16,253 nucleotides of DNA from Candidatus Fibrimonadales bacterium (GCA_009777135.1 WRMM01000010.1:1-16253), one strand, 5' to 3'; counted from the stretch's first letter, positions 8,664 to 15,521 are shown. Made by a program: numbers and translations. Notes: generated from the letters alone by a model not told the origin.

Positions 8664-9611
8664 ATATTTCAGCAAACTTTGCGCTTTTTCTTTAATCAAT
8701 TTGTGGATGCGGGCTTGGGCTTCTTCGCCTCGTTCGGTATCTTTTACGCTTACAAGGGGCAGCATTAGCGGGCTGTTGAAGAACGTGCCTAAGGGGATGG
8801 GGTTTTTTCGGCAGAATACGGCTTCTACGTAGTCTCTGGCTTCGTCTTGAAGCTGGTCGCATTTTTCAAATTCTTGGTTTTGAAAAGCGTTGTAGAGGTC
8901 AACAAAGATTTTTGAGGCTTCCGGGATGTTTGCGCTTGCGCTGATTAAGCCTGTGCCGCCATGCTCAAGCATGTCTATGAATGAGCCGTCTTCGCCGGAA
9001 AGCGTGGCAAAATCAAGGTTTTTGGTTTGCTCAATTATTAGCTTTGTGTCTTCGCAGTGTTTTTCGCCAATGCGAAAATCAACGGCTTGCTTTAAACCTA
9101 TTATGTTTTTGTCTTCTGCTAGTTTTATTATGGTGCTTGGGTGCATGTAGTTCGCTGTGCGGCCAGGCACATTGTAGAGAACAATTTTTGCGCCTGTTTC
9201 GCTGCTCAAAGCTTTGAAGTGAGCGTAAATGCCTTCTTGCGGAGGAGCGTTGTAATAGCCTGTTACGCAGAGCATGGGAACTTCCGCTATTTTCTGAATT
9301 GTTTTTATAATTTCAATGGATTCTCTTGTGCTGTTGGAACCGGCTCCCGCTATAACAGGCACTCTTCCATCTACATAGTCAAGCGTGAATTTTATAAAAT
9401 CCAAATGCTGCTGATGGCTAAGCGTGGAGCTTTGCCCGGTTGTTCCCACTGGAACAAGCCCATGAACTCCTGCGCCTATAAGGTCGTCAATCATTTGTTT
9501 TGCTTTTTCGTAATCAATGGAATTGTACAAACAGCGAGGGTCATCGCTTTTCAAAGGCGTAAAAAGCGCAGGAAAAACCCCGCGCAACTGAGAAGAAGAG
9601 GTGATTTGCAT
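8658..9611 (-). CDS. dapA: 4-hydroxy-tetrahydrodipicolinate synthase DapA
   Basis: Condenses pyruvate with aspartate semialdehyde in the lysine and diaminopimelate pathway. The 317-residue TIM-barrel protein shows the GTTGQSST loop (Thr57, Thr58), the Tyr of VLYNVPGRT together with its Arg, and the Schiff-base Lys of IIGLKQAVD near residue 175. The catalytic set is therefore complete. Residues SGEDGSFIDMLEHGGTGLISASAN complete the barrel. It is about 25 residues longer than the E. coli enzyme, with the extra length in a short N-terminal lead and in an insert around 21-32. The stop codon lies in the heptamer array. It follows the TatB-like gene by 19 bases, and no Shine-Dalgarno is visible before its ATG. 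A TATATT at 9624-9619 would put a transcript start almost on the ATG, so a leaderless mRNA is possible. Confidence 0.95.
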
Positions 9612-9630
9612 GGAAGGTAATATAGTAATC

Positions 9631-9795
9631 TCACTTCACATCCATTTCGTCAATAAACTTCTTAATTTCGGCGCGGATTTGGCCTATTATTTTTAAAGTT
9701 TTCCGTATAAGGCCTGGGATTTGCTTTGCGTCAACAAAAATGAGCATTATAACCAGAATTAAAAGAATTTCTGAAAAACCTATGCCGCTTGTCAT
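9631..9795 (-). CDS. TatB-like small twin-arginine translocation protein (54 residues)
   Basis: Short gene easily missed by length cut-offs. The product begins MTSGIGFSEILLILVIM, continues LIFVDAKQIPGLIRKTL and ends in an amphipathic, lysine-rich segment (KIIGQIRAEIKKFIDEMDVK). This is the TatA/TatB plan: short N-terminus, one membrane helix, hinge, amphipathic helix. The GFSE start and absence of a long tail recall TatB, but it is far shorter than E. coli TatB (171 residues). The usual FG or LGP hinge is replaced by FVDAKQIP. It overlaps the tatC stop in an ATGA, with GAGG six bases upstream of its ATG, so translation is coupled to tatC. Tat context makes a role in the receptor complex likely; TatA paralogue is the alternative. 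Confidence 0.75.
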   Translation of the reverse strand: MTSGIGFSEILLILVIMLIFVDAKQIPGLIRKTLKIIGQIRAEIKKFIDEMDVK

Positions 9796-10535
9796 TTTTT
9801 CCTCGCAAAAAAAGAAATTAATATGCTAAACGCATAAAGCACCAGCAAAGGCGTGCCTAGCAATAACTGAGAAAAAATATCTGGAGGAGTAAGGATTGCC
9901 GCAACTATGAATATGAGCACTATTGCATAGCGAAAATAGCGAATTAAAAATTTGTGGTCTATCAAGCCAATTTTTGAAAGCACAAAAACAATTACAGGCA
10001 GCTGAAAAGCTATGCCAAACGATAAAGCAATTTTAACAAGAAAACCCAAATACTCATCAACTCTGAAAAAAGGGTCAAGACCCCCAGCGGCAAACTCAGT
10101 CAAAAATTGCAGCACAAACGGCAAAGTATAAGAACTGAAAACAACGCCAGCAAGAAAGCAAATAGTAGAAGCAATCGCAGTAGGGAGCACCAAAATTTTT
10201 TCCTTTTTGTAAAGGGCAGGCGAAATAAAACCCCAAATTTGCTGGAATACAATGGGCGAAGCTAGTATCAAACCGCATATAAGGGCAATTTTAACGCTTA
10301 GCATTACCGTTTCTGCCGGAGCCGTGTAAATTATATGCACAGACTGACTTTCGCATAATTTCAAAGTATGCTCCACAATTGCATCAAAAATTTCTTTCCA
10401 ATAAACACCGCATGGAATTGCGCAGGCAATAACCGCGCAAATGCAGCGAATCAGCACAGAACGCAGTTCTCTGATATGAGCTATGAGCGGCATCTCTTTG
10501 CCGCTGCTATTGTCTTCACTGGCTATTTTTGTCAT
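9792..10535 (-). CDS. tatC: Sec-independent protein translocase TatC
   Basis: Core receptor of the twin-arginine pathway, which exports folded proteins bearing an SRRxFLK-type signal peptide. The 247-residue protein has the diagnostic cytoplasmic start MPLIAHIRELRSVLIR and six hydrophobic segments. It also has the conserved loop FISPALYKKEK (with the Glu implicated in signal peptide binding) and LTPPDIFSQL before the last helices. The ATG at 10535 lies inside the end of tatA (20-base overlap). A second ATG at 10493, directly at MPLIAHIREL, is a possible alternative, and neither has a strong ribosome-binding site. Gene order is tatA, tatC, TatB-like. Confidence 0.94.
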   Translation of the reverse strand: MTKIASEDNSSGKEMPLIAHIRELRSVLIRCICAVIACAIPCGVYWKEIFDAIVEHTLKLCESQSVHIIYTAPAETVMLSVKIALICGLILASPIVFQQIWGFISPALYKKEKILVLPTAIASTICFLAGVVFSSYTLPFVLQFLTEFAAGGLDPFFRVDEYLGFLVKIALSFGIAFQLPVIVFVLSKIGLIDHKFLIRYFRYAIVLIFIVAAILTPPDIFSQLLLGTPLLVLYAFSILISFFARKK

Positions 10536-10722
10536 CTATGGAAGTTTCTTTGTCAACTTCGCTCGCAGATTTAGCGGTATCGTCCAATTCTTTGGAAGCC
10601 TTTCTGAATTCCTTAAGCCCAGACCCCAAACCTTTTGCCAATTCGGGAATTTTCTTTGCCCCAAACAATACCAGCACAATGAGCAGTATCAACAGCAGCT
10701 CAGGCACACCTATTGGTCCCAT
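10516..10722 (-). CDS. tatA: Twin-arginine translocase pore protein TatA
   Basis: A 68-residue TatA family protein. One N-terminal membrane helix (IGVPELLLILLIVLVLF) is followed by the FGAKKIPELAKGLGSGLKEFRKA hinge and amphipathic helix and then a charged tail. The FG motif and PEL are typical of TatA rather than TatB. In the family it oligomerises with TatC to form the passage for folded proteins. The ATG is preceded by GGAGG at a 7-base spacing (AACGGAGGAACAAAT). It is the first gene of the tat-dapA-Omp85 group and overlaps tatC by 20 bases. Confidence 0.95.
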   Translation of the reverse strand: MGPIGVPELLLILLIVLVLFGAKKIPELAKGLGSGLKEFRKASKELDDTAKSASEVDKETSIDDKNSQ

Positions 10723-10754
10723 ATTTGTTCCTCCGTTTGAAAGGGCCTTTGGGG

Positions 10755-10783
10755 AATATAGTAAATGATTAAGTCAAACTTAA
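10755..10783 (-). promoter_or_regulatory. Weak promoter candidate upstream of tatA
   Basis: On the minus strand, TATATT at 10760-10755 is followed 33 bases later by the tatA ATG. A poor -35 (TTAAGT, 10783-10778) sits 17 bases upstream. The -35 lies in a 17-bp inverted repeat, ATTAAGT-CAA-ACTTAAT (10768-10784), which could be an operator. Confidence 0.35.
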
Positions 10784-10784
10784 T
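10768..10784. promoter_or_regulatory. Inverted repeat ATTAAGT-CAA-ACTTAAT upstream of tatA
   Basis: Two perfect 7-base arms around a 3-base centre, overlapping the spacer and weak -35 of the tatA promoter candidate. A dimeric regulator site is the simplest reading; no factor can be named. Confidence 0.4.
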
Positions 10785-10789
10785 GCTCT

Positions 10790-10910
10790 GGAACATGGAA
10801 CAAGCGACATGTGGAGCTACATTGGCTGGGACATGGGACATGATTATTTAAAAATCATGTCCCAAATAACGTAGATTTGCACATCGCTTGTCCCATGTTC
10901 CTTGTCCCAA
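10790..10910. repeat. Large imperfect hairpin made of GGGACAT/GGAACAT heptamers between nadK and tatA
   Basis: Outer arms: GGAACAT GGAACAA GCGA from 10790, matched by its inverse at 10883-10901 with one mismatch. Inner perfect 11-bp stem: GGGACATGATT (10835-10845) with AATCATGTCCC (10853-10863), loop of 7. In between the arms match only partly. Tandem units are GGGACAT at 10828 and 10835 and GTCCCAT, GTTCCTT, GTCCCAA at 10890-10910. No coding frame or U-run terminator is seen. The 215 bases between nadK and tatA otherwise hold only the promoter-like elements listed. Confidence 0.8.
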
Positions 10911-10937
10911 GCTAATAAATCGGCGTTCTATAGTAAA

Positions 10938-11756
10938 TCAACGCTTCACCTTCCCCGTCCATCCGAGTTTTTCTCTCAAGGCTTGGACAAAGCCAGAATC
11001 TTTGGTTATGTGGGCAAAACGGGTGGCATAGCGGCTGCGGCTAATTCTAAGCTCGGATTTTTCGCTTAGCTCCTCGGAGAAATGACCGTCAAAAACCATT
11101 TCTGCCGTGCTGCCTGGGAGGCATTTGATTTTGCAAACAGAAGAAGACGGGATAATTACGGGCCTCACTGAAAGGCTCATTGGATTTACGGGATTTAAAA
11201 CAAAGGCTTCTGCTGAGGGATATATTATGGGGCCGCCTGCCGCTAGGTTGTAAGCAGTGGAACCTGTGGGCGTGGCAAGCATAAGGCCGTCTGCCCAATA
11301 CTCGGTTAAAAATTTATCGTTGATTTTTGCTTCCAAATTAACCATTTTTTCTGGAGCATGGGCGTGCAGGTAAATTTCGTTTAAAACGGTGCGGCTCAAA
11401 ACTTTTTTATTCTTCAAATAAACCGAACAGTCAAGCATAATGCGGTCTTGAGTGTGGAAAGCTCCGCTGGAAAGAGCATCTAAAACCTCAGATATCTCTT
11501 CTATTTTGTATTCTGCCAAAAAACCAACGCGTCCAGCGTTTATGCCAACTATGGGAATTTGCCTTCCGCAGGCTATATGCGCCGCAGAAAGCACCGTTCC
11601 ATCGCCCCCAACCGCAACCAGCACATCGCATTTTTTTAAAAAAGAATCAGCATAAACTATTTTTTCACGCCGATTTTTGCCCCAACGTTCTATAGCGTCC
11701 AACGCCTCCAATAATTTAGGATTTTGTTCTTTGCGCGCAACTATGCCTATTCTCAA
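10938..11756 (-). CDS. nadK: NAD kinase
   Basis: Phosphorylates NAD to NADP, supplying the cofactor for biosynthetic reductions. The 272-residue protein has the GGDGT motif at residues 50-54 (VAVGGDGTVLSAA), GINAGRVGFLAE, the NE pair in VLNEIYLHAH, and the signature DGLMLATPTGSTAYNLAAGGPI. C-terminal NPVNPMSLSVRPVIIP is also typical. The only usable start is TTG at 11756, which is part of the TCTCAAT heptamer array; an in-frame TGA lies two codons upstream. A GGAG about 10 bases before it within the same array may serve as ribosome-binding site. It follows the EPSP-synthase-like gene by 17 bases and ends the aromatic-type gene cluster. Confidence 0.95.
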   Translation of the reverse strand: MRIGIVARKEQNPKLLEALDAIERWGKNRREKIVYADSFLKKCDVLVAVGGDGTVLSAAHIACGRQIPIVGINAGRVGFLAEYKIEEISEVLDALSSGAFHTQDRIMLDCSVYLKNKKVLSRTVLNEIYLHAHAPEKMVNLEAKINDKFLTEYWADGLMLATPTGSTAYNLAAGGPIIYPSAEAFVLNPVNPMSLSVRPVIIPSSSVCKIKCLPGSTAEMVFDGHFSEELSEKSELRISRSRYATRFAHITKDSGFVQALREKLGWTGKVKR

Positions 11757-11778
11757 TTCTCAATTCTCCATTCTCAAT
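11751..11778. repeat. Heptanucleotide array TCTCAAT, four units, at the nadK start
   Basis: Units at 11751, 11758, 11765 (TCTCCAT) and 11772, perfectly in register. On the minus strand the array provides the TGA stop of the EPSP-synthase-like gene (11776-11774) and the TTG start of nadK (11756-11754). Confidence 0.92.
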
Positions 11779-12880
11779 TAAGCAATGCGTTTGGCCACGT
11801 ATCCTCAACACATTCTATTCCTTTGATTTCTTGTTTTCCTTTTGATTTTTGGTTTAAAACATGCAAAGCGAGGCCTAATGCTGGGATGTTTTTGCTGTCG
11901 AAGATGTCGCCTTCTATTTCGCTTTTGCCACGCAAAATCAAGCCGTCTTCGTAAAGGCCAGATTCTATGTTTGCGGATTTGAGGTTTTCGTAAAGGGCAG
12001 AGAGAACGGGTTTGCAAAAATCCGCTGCCCAAAGCGGCAATTTAAAAATTGTTTCGCCCTCGGCAAAACAGGCTAGCACAGCAAGCATTGGAATTTCGTC
12101 AAGGCAGGTGCTCAAAACATCTGCGCCAAAACGTTTGCCTATTAGCGATTTTGCGGTTTTCACTCTTAAATCGCCCCAAACGTCGTTTCCTCTTTCTTGG
12201 CGAGAAGCAATTTCAATTTCTGCGCCAAGCCTTCTGAGTGCTCCAAAAATTCCCGCTCGGCTTGAATCCAAGCTAACAGCCTTTATTGTTATGTCTGAAT
12301 CTGGAATAAGAGAAGCTGCCAAAGCCAAAAAAGCAGCTTGCGTTACATCGCCCGCTATGAACCTGTCTCTCGCTAAAAGATTTGGCACAGGAGGAATGCG
12401 GCAAATCCATTTTCTTTCGTTTTTTATTCCCTGCATTCTTGCCATGCGTCTGGCAAGCTCATCGCTCTCATCATAGCCTTCTTCAAGTCTCCATTCCATT
12501 TCTGCGCCAAGCGTTGCCAATTCCCGAATCAAGGAATTTTTTACCGAGATTTTTTCTTCGCAATAAAAAGGAACCCCGCTTAGCAAGCTTTCTATTATTT
12601 TTTTATTTCTTTTTTGATGAGGCAAATCACCGCCAACCCATTCCAAATTCAAATTCTTTTCGCATTTAAAATTCACGCCCGCAATTTCCCATTGCTTTTC
12701 GCTAACATTTACGCTTGCTCCAAGCTCCCTTAAATAATCTGCAAAAGCGGCAAATTCCGGCGCAGCCTTAACTCCATGCAAAACCGAGCTGCCATTGGCA
12801 AGAGCCGCTAAAAATGCGCAATTGAAAAACGCCTCTTTTTCCGTATAGAGTTCAAAATCGCCTTTTATTCCAACAAGCAT
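11774..12880 (-). CDS. EPSP-synthase-like protein with degenerate active site
   Basis: Whole-length relative of 3-phosphoshikimate 1-carboxyvinyltransferase (AroA), 368 residues against about 430 in the enzyme. Scaffold matches: FLAALANGSSVLHGV at the N-terminus, AGDVTQAAFLALAASLIP and a RAGIFGALRRLGAEIEI segment in the middle, and DEIPMLAVLACFAEGETIF. A final ALGLALHVL and VEDTWPNAL end it. Active-site motifs are altered. The LPGSKSxSNR loop aligns with LYTEKEAFFN (Lys kept, Ser and Arg lost). The KESDR motif after DEIP is ADFCK, DHR becomes DSK, and the GNAGT-R region is shortened. Classical catalysis is therefore doubtful; the Asp of DEIP remains. Start ATG 12880 is set by GGAGG 8 bases upstream, inside the end of the PAAR gene. 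It could be a pseudoenzyme, a regulatory relative, or an enzyme on another substrate. Confidence 0.75.
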   Translation of the reverse strand: MLVGIKGDFELYTEKEAFFNCAFLAALANGSSVLHGVKAAPEFAAFADYLRELGASVNVSEKQWEIAGVNFKCEKNLNLEWVGGDLPHQKRNKKIIESLLSGVPFYCEEKISVKNSLIRELATLGAEMEWRLEEGYDESDELARRMARMQGIKNERKWICRIPPVPNLLARDRFIAGDVTQAAFLALAASLIPDSDITIKAVSLDSSRAGIFGALRRLGAEIEIASRQERGNDVWGDLRVKTAKSLIGKRFGADVLSTCLDEIPMLAVLACFAEGETIFKLPLWAADFCKPVLSALYENLKSANIESGLYEDGLILRGKSEIEGDIFDSKNIPALGLALHVLNQKSKGKQEIKGIECVEDTWPNALLN

Positions 12881-12884
12881 CTTT

Positions 12885-13181
12885 TTAACCTCCAATCAGA
12901 ACAGTTGGAAAGCCGCTTGCAATAACTCCGCCATGAATTGTGGAATCTCCTATTCGAGCTGCAGGCTTTTTATTTATTAGCACGGATTTTGAGCCTTTTG
13001 CAATGGTATCTGGCGGACCAACGCAAAAACATGAGCTGCCAACGGTGGCGGCAGGCATTTTGCCTATAAGAACATTGGGCGAACCGCTTGTTACCGGCCC
13101 TCCAACATGAGGAACGGGCGGCGTCCCGGGCGTTTGCATGGGGCAAGTGTGCATATCTGAAACTCTAGCGGCTAACGGCAC
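12885..13181 (-). CDS. PAAR-domain spike-tip protein
   Basis: A 98-residue stand-alone PAAR protein. It follows the family plan closely: MPLAARVSDMHTCPM, TPPVPHVGGPV, PNVLIGKMPAATVG, CVGPPDTIAKGS, VLINKKPAARIGD and FPTVLIGG. The Cys and His residues that coordinate metal at the cone tip are present. PAAR proteins cap the VgrG spike of type VI secretion or related contractile injection systems and can carry effectors. No VgrG, Hcp or effector gene is in the window. The GTG start at 13181 fits the family start (MPxAAR) and follows GAGGG. It overlaps the tyrA 3' end by 17 bases, and its terminal GGA GGT forms the ribosome-binding site for the next gene. Why it sits in an aromatic amino acid cluster is unclear. 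Confidence 0.93.
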   Translation of the reverse strand: MPLAARVSDMHTCPMQTPGTPPVPHVGGPVTSGSPNVLIGKMPAATVGSSCFCVGPPDTIAKGSKSVLINKKPAARIGDSTIHGGVIASGFPTVLIGG

Positions 13182-14250
13182 GTATCCCTCGCTCTTCTAA
13201 AATTTCTATTGCCTTGACAGCATCGCTTTCTGCTTTGAAAGCCAAAAGCAGAGTTCCGCCTATGCCTTCGCGAACTTTCATTAATTCAATATCTCTTATG
13301 TTTACATTTTTTTCTGCAAGAGGATTTAATGCTCCTAAAATTGAGCCTGGCTCGTCTGGAATGTGAGCTACAATTTCGTGAAGCGGATAGGCGTAATTCT
13401 TTCCTGTTTCCAAGTGATTTCTTGTTTGGTTGCCAAGCGAAAAATTATTTTCAAGCTTTGCCAGTTGCTCGGCTTCAAGTTCAAGTTTCATTTCTTGAGC
13501 TTTTTTTGCGTAAGTTTCAAGCGCTTTCGCTATATTTTTTTTGTTTGTTTCCAAAATGTCTTTCCACATTCCCCAAGACGAACCTGCAATGCGGGTCATA
13601 TCTCTAAAGCCTCGCCCCGCAAGGTGCAAATGATTTTTTGCCAAAGGAGAAATGCCTGCCGCTATTGAAGTGCTGAGAATCTGCGGAGCATGGCTAAGCC
13701 ACGCCATTGCAAAGTCGTGATCGCTCGGCGAAATTTGCACAGGACGGCTGTCTAAAAAATCTAAAATCTCTTTTAGAGGCTCTGGCAATTCCGTTAAGTT
13801 TTTCGGCAAACAGTAAAGCCAATAGGCGTTTTCAAAAATAGACGGATCGCTATGCTCAACGCCACGCTTTTCAGAACCAGCCATGGGATGCCCGCCAACA
13901 AAAACAAATGGCTTTGGCAAAGCAAAACCGCTTTCGCAAATTTCCCCTTTTGTGCTGCCAATATCACTGACAATAACCGTATCGCTGAGCAACCCTGCAT
14001 TCTTTTTCAAAACTTCAATTGTTGACAAAATATGTTTTATAGGGCTGCACAATAAAATCAAATCTGAATTAGGCAGCCAGTTTTGAACATCATCGTATTC
14101 AAAAAACTCATCCGCCATTGAAAGTTCTTTAGCCTTTTGCAAAGTCTCCTTGGAACTTACCGCGCGAATAGCAATCTGCAAGCCAGCCTGCTTAATTGCC
14201 GCCGCCACCGACCCTGCCAATAAACCAAAACCAACTAGCGTAATTGTCAA
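13165..14250 (-). CDS. tyrA: Prephenate dehydrogenase with C-terminal ACT domain
   Basis: Oxidises prephenate to 4-hydroxyphenylpyruvate, the committed step to tyrosine. In the 361-residue protein the N-terminal Rossmann fold starts at VGFGLLAGSVA. It is followed by LILLCSPIKHI, SDIGSTKGEI and the HPMAGSEKRGVEH signature. The catalytic His lies in AWLSHAPQIL, and RIAGSSWGMWKDI belongs to the helical dimerisation domain. The last 75 residues (HEIVAHIPDEPGSILGALNPLAEKNVNIRDIELM) form an ACT domain, suggesting feedback control by tyrosine. The TTG start at 14250 overlaps the chorismate mutase stop in a TTGA and is preceded by GGAGAG at about 8 bases. Chorismate mutase, encoded directly before it, makes the substrate. 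Confidence 0.95.
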   Translation of the reverse strand: MTITLVGFGLLAGSVAAAIKQAGLQIAIRAVSSKETLQKAKELSMADEFFEYDDVQNWLPNSDLILLCSPIKHILSTIEVLKKNAGLLSDTVIVSDIGSTKGEICESGFALPKPFVFVGGHPMAGSEKRGVEHSDPSIFENAYWLYCLPKNLTELPEPLKEILDFLDSRPVQISPSDHDFAMAWLSHAPQILSTSIAAGISPLAKNHLHLAGRGFRDMTRIAGSSWGMWKDILETNKKNIAKALETYAKKAQEMKLELEAEQLAKLENNFSLGNQTRNHLETGKNYAYPLHEIVAHIPDEPGSILGALNPLAEKNVNIRDIELMKVREGIGGTLLLAFKAESDAVKAIEILEERGIRAVSR

Positions 14251-14267
14251 TTGCCAATTCTCTCCAT
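14245..14267. repeat. Degenerate TCTCAAT-type heptamers at the chorismate mutase/tyrA border
   Basis: TGTCAAT (14245), TGCCAAT (14252) and, after a two-base slip, TCTCCAT (14261). These resemble the array at 11751-11778, and they too contain the upstream TGA stop and the downstream TTG start. It could instead be an ordinary coupled junction. Confidence 0.45.
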
Positions 14268-14516
14268 TCTAACCGATTCGTCTATTATCTTTCTAAAAAT
14301 ATCAATCAAAAATTCGTTGCTCATTGGACCAGGGTTTTTTTGCGCTATTCTGCTCAAAATTTCTTCTTCTCTTTTGATGTCTGTTACAGGCAATTTTTTT
14401 TCGTGTTTTATTTTTCCAATTTCAAGCACATGCTCAGCGCGCTCGTTTAAAAGCGCAATCAATTTATCTTCTATTAAATCCAGCTTTTGTCTTAGAGACT
14501 CTATTTCTGGGGTCAT
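14247..14516 (-). CDS. aroQ: AroQ-type chorismate mutase
   Basis: Rearranges chorismate to prephenate at the branch to tyrosine and phenylalanine. The 89-residue product is the right length for a stand-alone AroQ all-helical domain. It shows the expected LRQKLDLIEDKLIALLNERAE first helix with active-site Arg residues, GKIKHEKKLPVTDIKREEEIL with the Lys and Glu, and an IFRKIIDESVRME final helix. The ATG at 14516 has AAGG six bases upstream; an upstream TTG at 14522 would add only two residues and lacks support. It begins 8 bases after the Dabb gene and ends in a TTGA overlap with tyrA, so the two enzymes are probably made together. Confidence 0.93.
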   Translation of the reverse strand: MTPEIESLRQKLDLIEDKLIALLNERAEHVLEIGKIKHEKKLPVTDIKREEEILSRIAQKNPGPMSNEFLIDIFRKIIDESVRMERIGN

Positions 14517-14524
14517 AAACAACC

Positions 14525-14827
14525 TTAAATTTCAAAATCTGTTACTGCTCTGGATTCTACAACGCTGCGCACCCACTCTACCAATTGCACATGAGCCGGA
14601 TGTTTCTGGTAGGCTTCCAAATCTTCTTTTGTTTTGAAAGCAGAGTACAAGCCTATATCATAAGCTGCATCAGAAGATTCAAAATTAACGCCGGCTTCTA
14701 TTGCCGCAATGCTGGGGACCACGCCTTTCAAAGCATTTAATCTCTGCGCCATAATTTCCGCATTTTCCTTTCCGGTGCGATTGTCCGCAACAGGCTTCAT
14801 TTTCCAAAGAACTAAGTGTATTATCAT
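14525..14827 (-). CDS. Dabb (stress-responsive A/B barrel) domain protein
   Basis: A 100-residue protein starting MIIHLVLWKMK, the standard opening of the dimeric alpha/beta-barrel Dabb family. It continues with ALKGVVPSIAAIEAG, AYDIGLYSAFKTKEDLEAYQKHPAH and a last beta strand. Dabb proteins are small homodimers with no common catalytic residues; function is rarely known, and this copy is no exception. The ATG at 14827 gives the family start. The frame extends ten codons further to a TTG at 14857, but that extension overlaps the end of the YggS gene and lacks family similarity. No Shine-Dalgarno is seen before the ATG, which follows the YggS stop by 10 bases, so reinitiation is likely. Confidence 0.88.
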   Translation of the reverse strand: MIIHLVLWKMKPVADNRTGKENAEIMAQRLNALKGVVPSIAAIEAGVNFESSDAAYDIGLYSAFKTKEDLEAYQKHPAHVQLVEWVRSVVESRAVTDFEI

Positions 14828-14837
14828 GGTGGTAAAT

Positions 14838-15521
14838 TTAGAAAACTCTTGCTCCAAACAACGCTGTTCCCACTCTTACCATTGTTGCGCCTTCTGATAT
14901 TGCCACTTCAAGGTCGTTGGTCATGCCCATTGAGAGTTCGGTGAAGTTTGAGAATTTTGCCGATGAGTTGAAAAGCTTGTTTCGCAGGTTTCTTAAAAAA
15001 GCAAAGCAGGCTCGGGAGTCTTCGGGATTGCCTGTGTTTTTTCCTATGGTCATCAAGCCTTTGTAAACAAGTCTTTCTGGCTCTGGCAAGTTGTTTAAAA
15101 AATCAAAAGCCTCTGCCATGGAAAGGCCGCTTTTGGTGGCTTCTTCCGAAGCATTCACCTGAAAAAGAATCTCCAAATTTTTGTTTGCTTCTTTGCACAA
15201 GGCTTCCAGTTTCTGCACGCTTTCCAAATCTGCAATGGTGTCTATTGCCTGCGCTGCCAGCACCGCCTTGCGCAATTTATTTTTTTGCACAGGCCCGATT
15301 ATTCTGCAAACAATGCCTTCTCTCTGCGGCAAAAATTTTTCCAAAGCCTCTTGCACTCTATTTTCGCCAAAATCCCTTGCCCCTGCGGCTATGGCGCTTT
15401 CCACCGCAGAAACCGGCTGCGTTTTGCTAACCCAAACAAGGCGAACATCAGAAGAGCTTCTGCCACAGGCTTTGCAAGCCTTTTCTATGCGAGCAAGAAT
15501 TTTTTGTTTATTCTTTTCCAA
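14838..15521 (-). CDS. yggS: YggS/PLPBP-family pyridoxal phosphate-binding protein
   Basis: PLP homeostasis protein (YggS, YlmE, PROSC). It binds PLP through a lysine, here in LVWVSKTQPVSAV near residue 35, and has no known enzymatic activity. Other family marks are FGENRVQEALEK, RIIGPVQKNKLRKAV, FQVNASEEATKSGLS, YKGLMTIGKN, ELSMGMTNDLEVAI and GATMVRVGTALFGAR. The start is put at the TTG at 15521, giving 227 residues (E. coli YggS has 234) and aligning the first helix with the family. The open frame continues far upstream, but that part only mirrors the membrane-protein gene in another frame. The start lies inside the 3' end of that gene (14-base overlap). Only a weak ribosome-binding site is visible. 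Confidence 0.92.
   Translation of the reverse strand: MEKNKQKILARIEKACKACGRSSSDVRLVWVSKTQPVSAVESAIAAGARDFGENRVQEALEKFLPQREGIVCRIIGPVQKNKLRKAVLAAQAIDTIADLESVQKLEALCKEANKNLEILFQVNASEEATKSGLSMAEAFDFLNNLPEPERLVYKGLMTIGKNTGNPEDSRACFAFLRNLRNKLFNSSAKFSNFTELSMGMTNDLEVAISEGATMVRVGTALFGARVF

Noticed and set aside
10835..10863. Rho-independent terminator after nadK
   Set aside because: The 11-bp stem is perfect, but no U-run follows on either strand and the stem is not GC-rich.
10723..10937. tRNA or other known RNA gene in the largest gap
   Set aside because: No cloverleaf or recognisable RNA motif; the structure is explained by heptamer inverted repeats.
14828..14857. Ten-codon extension of the Dabb protein
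   Set aside because: The family start is MIIHLVLWKMK at 14827, and the extension overlaps the yggS end.
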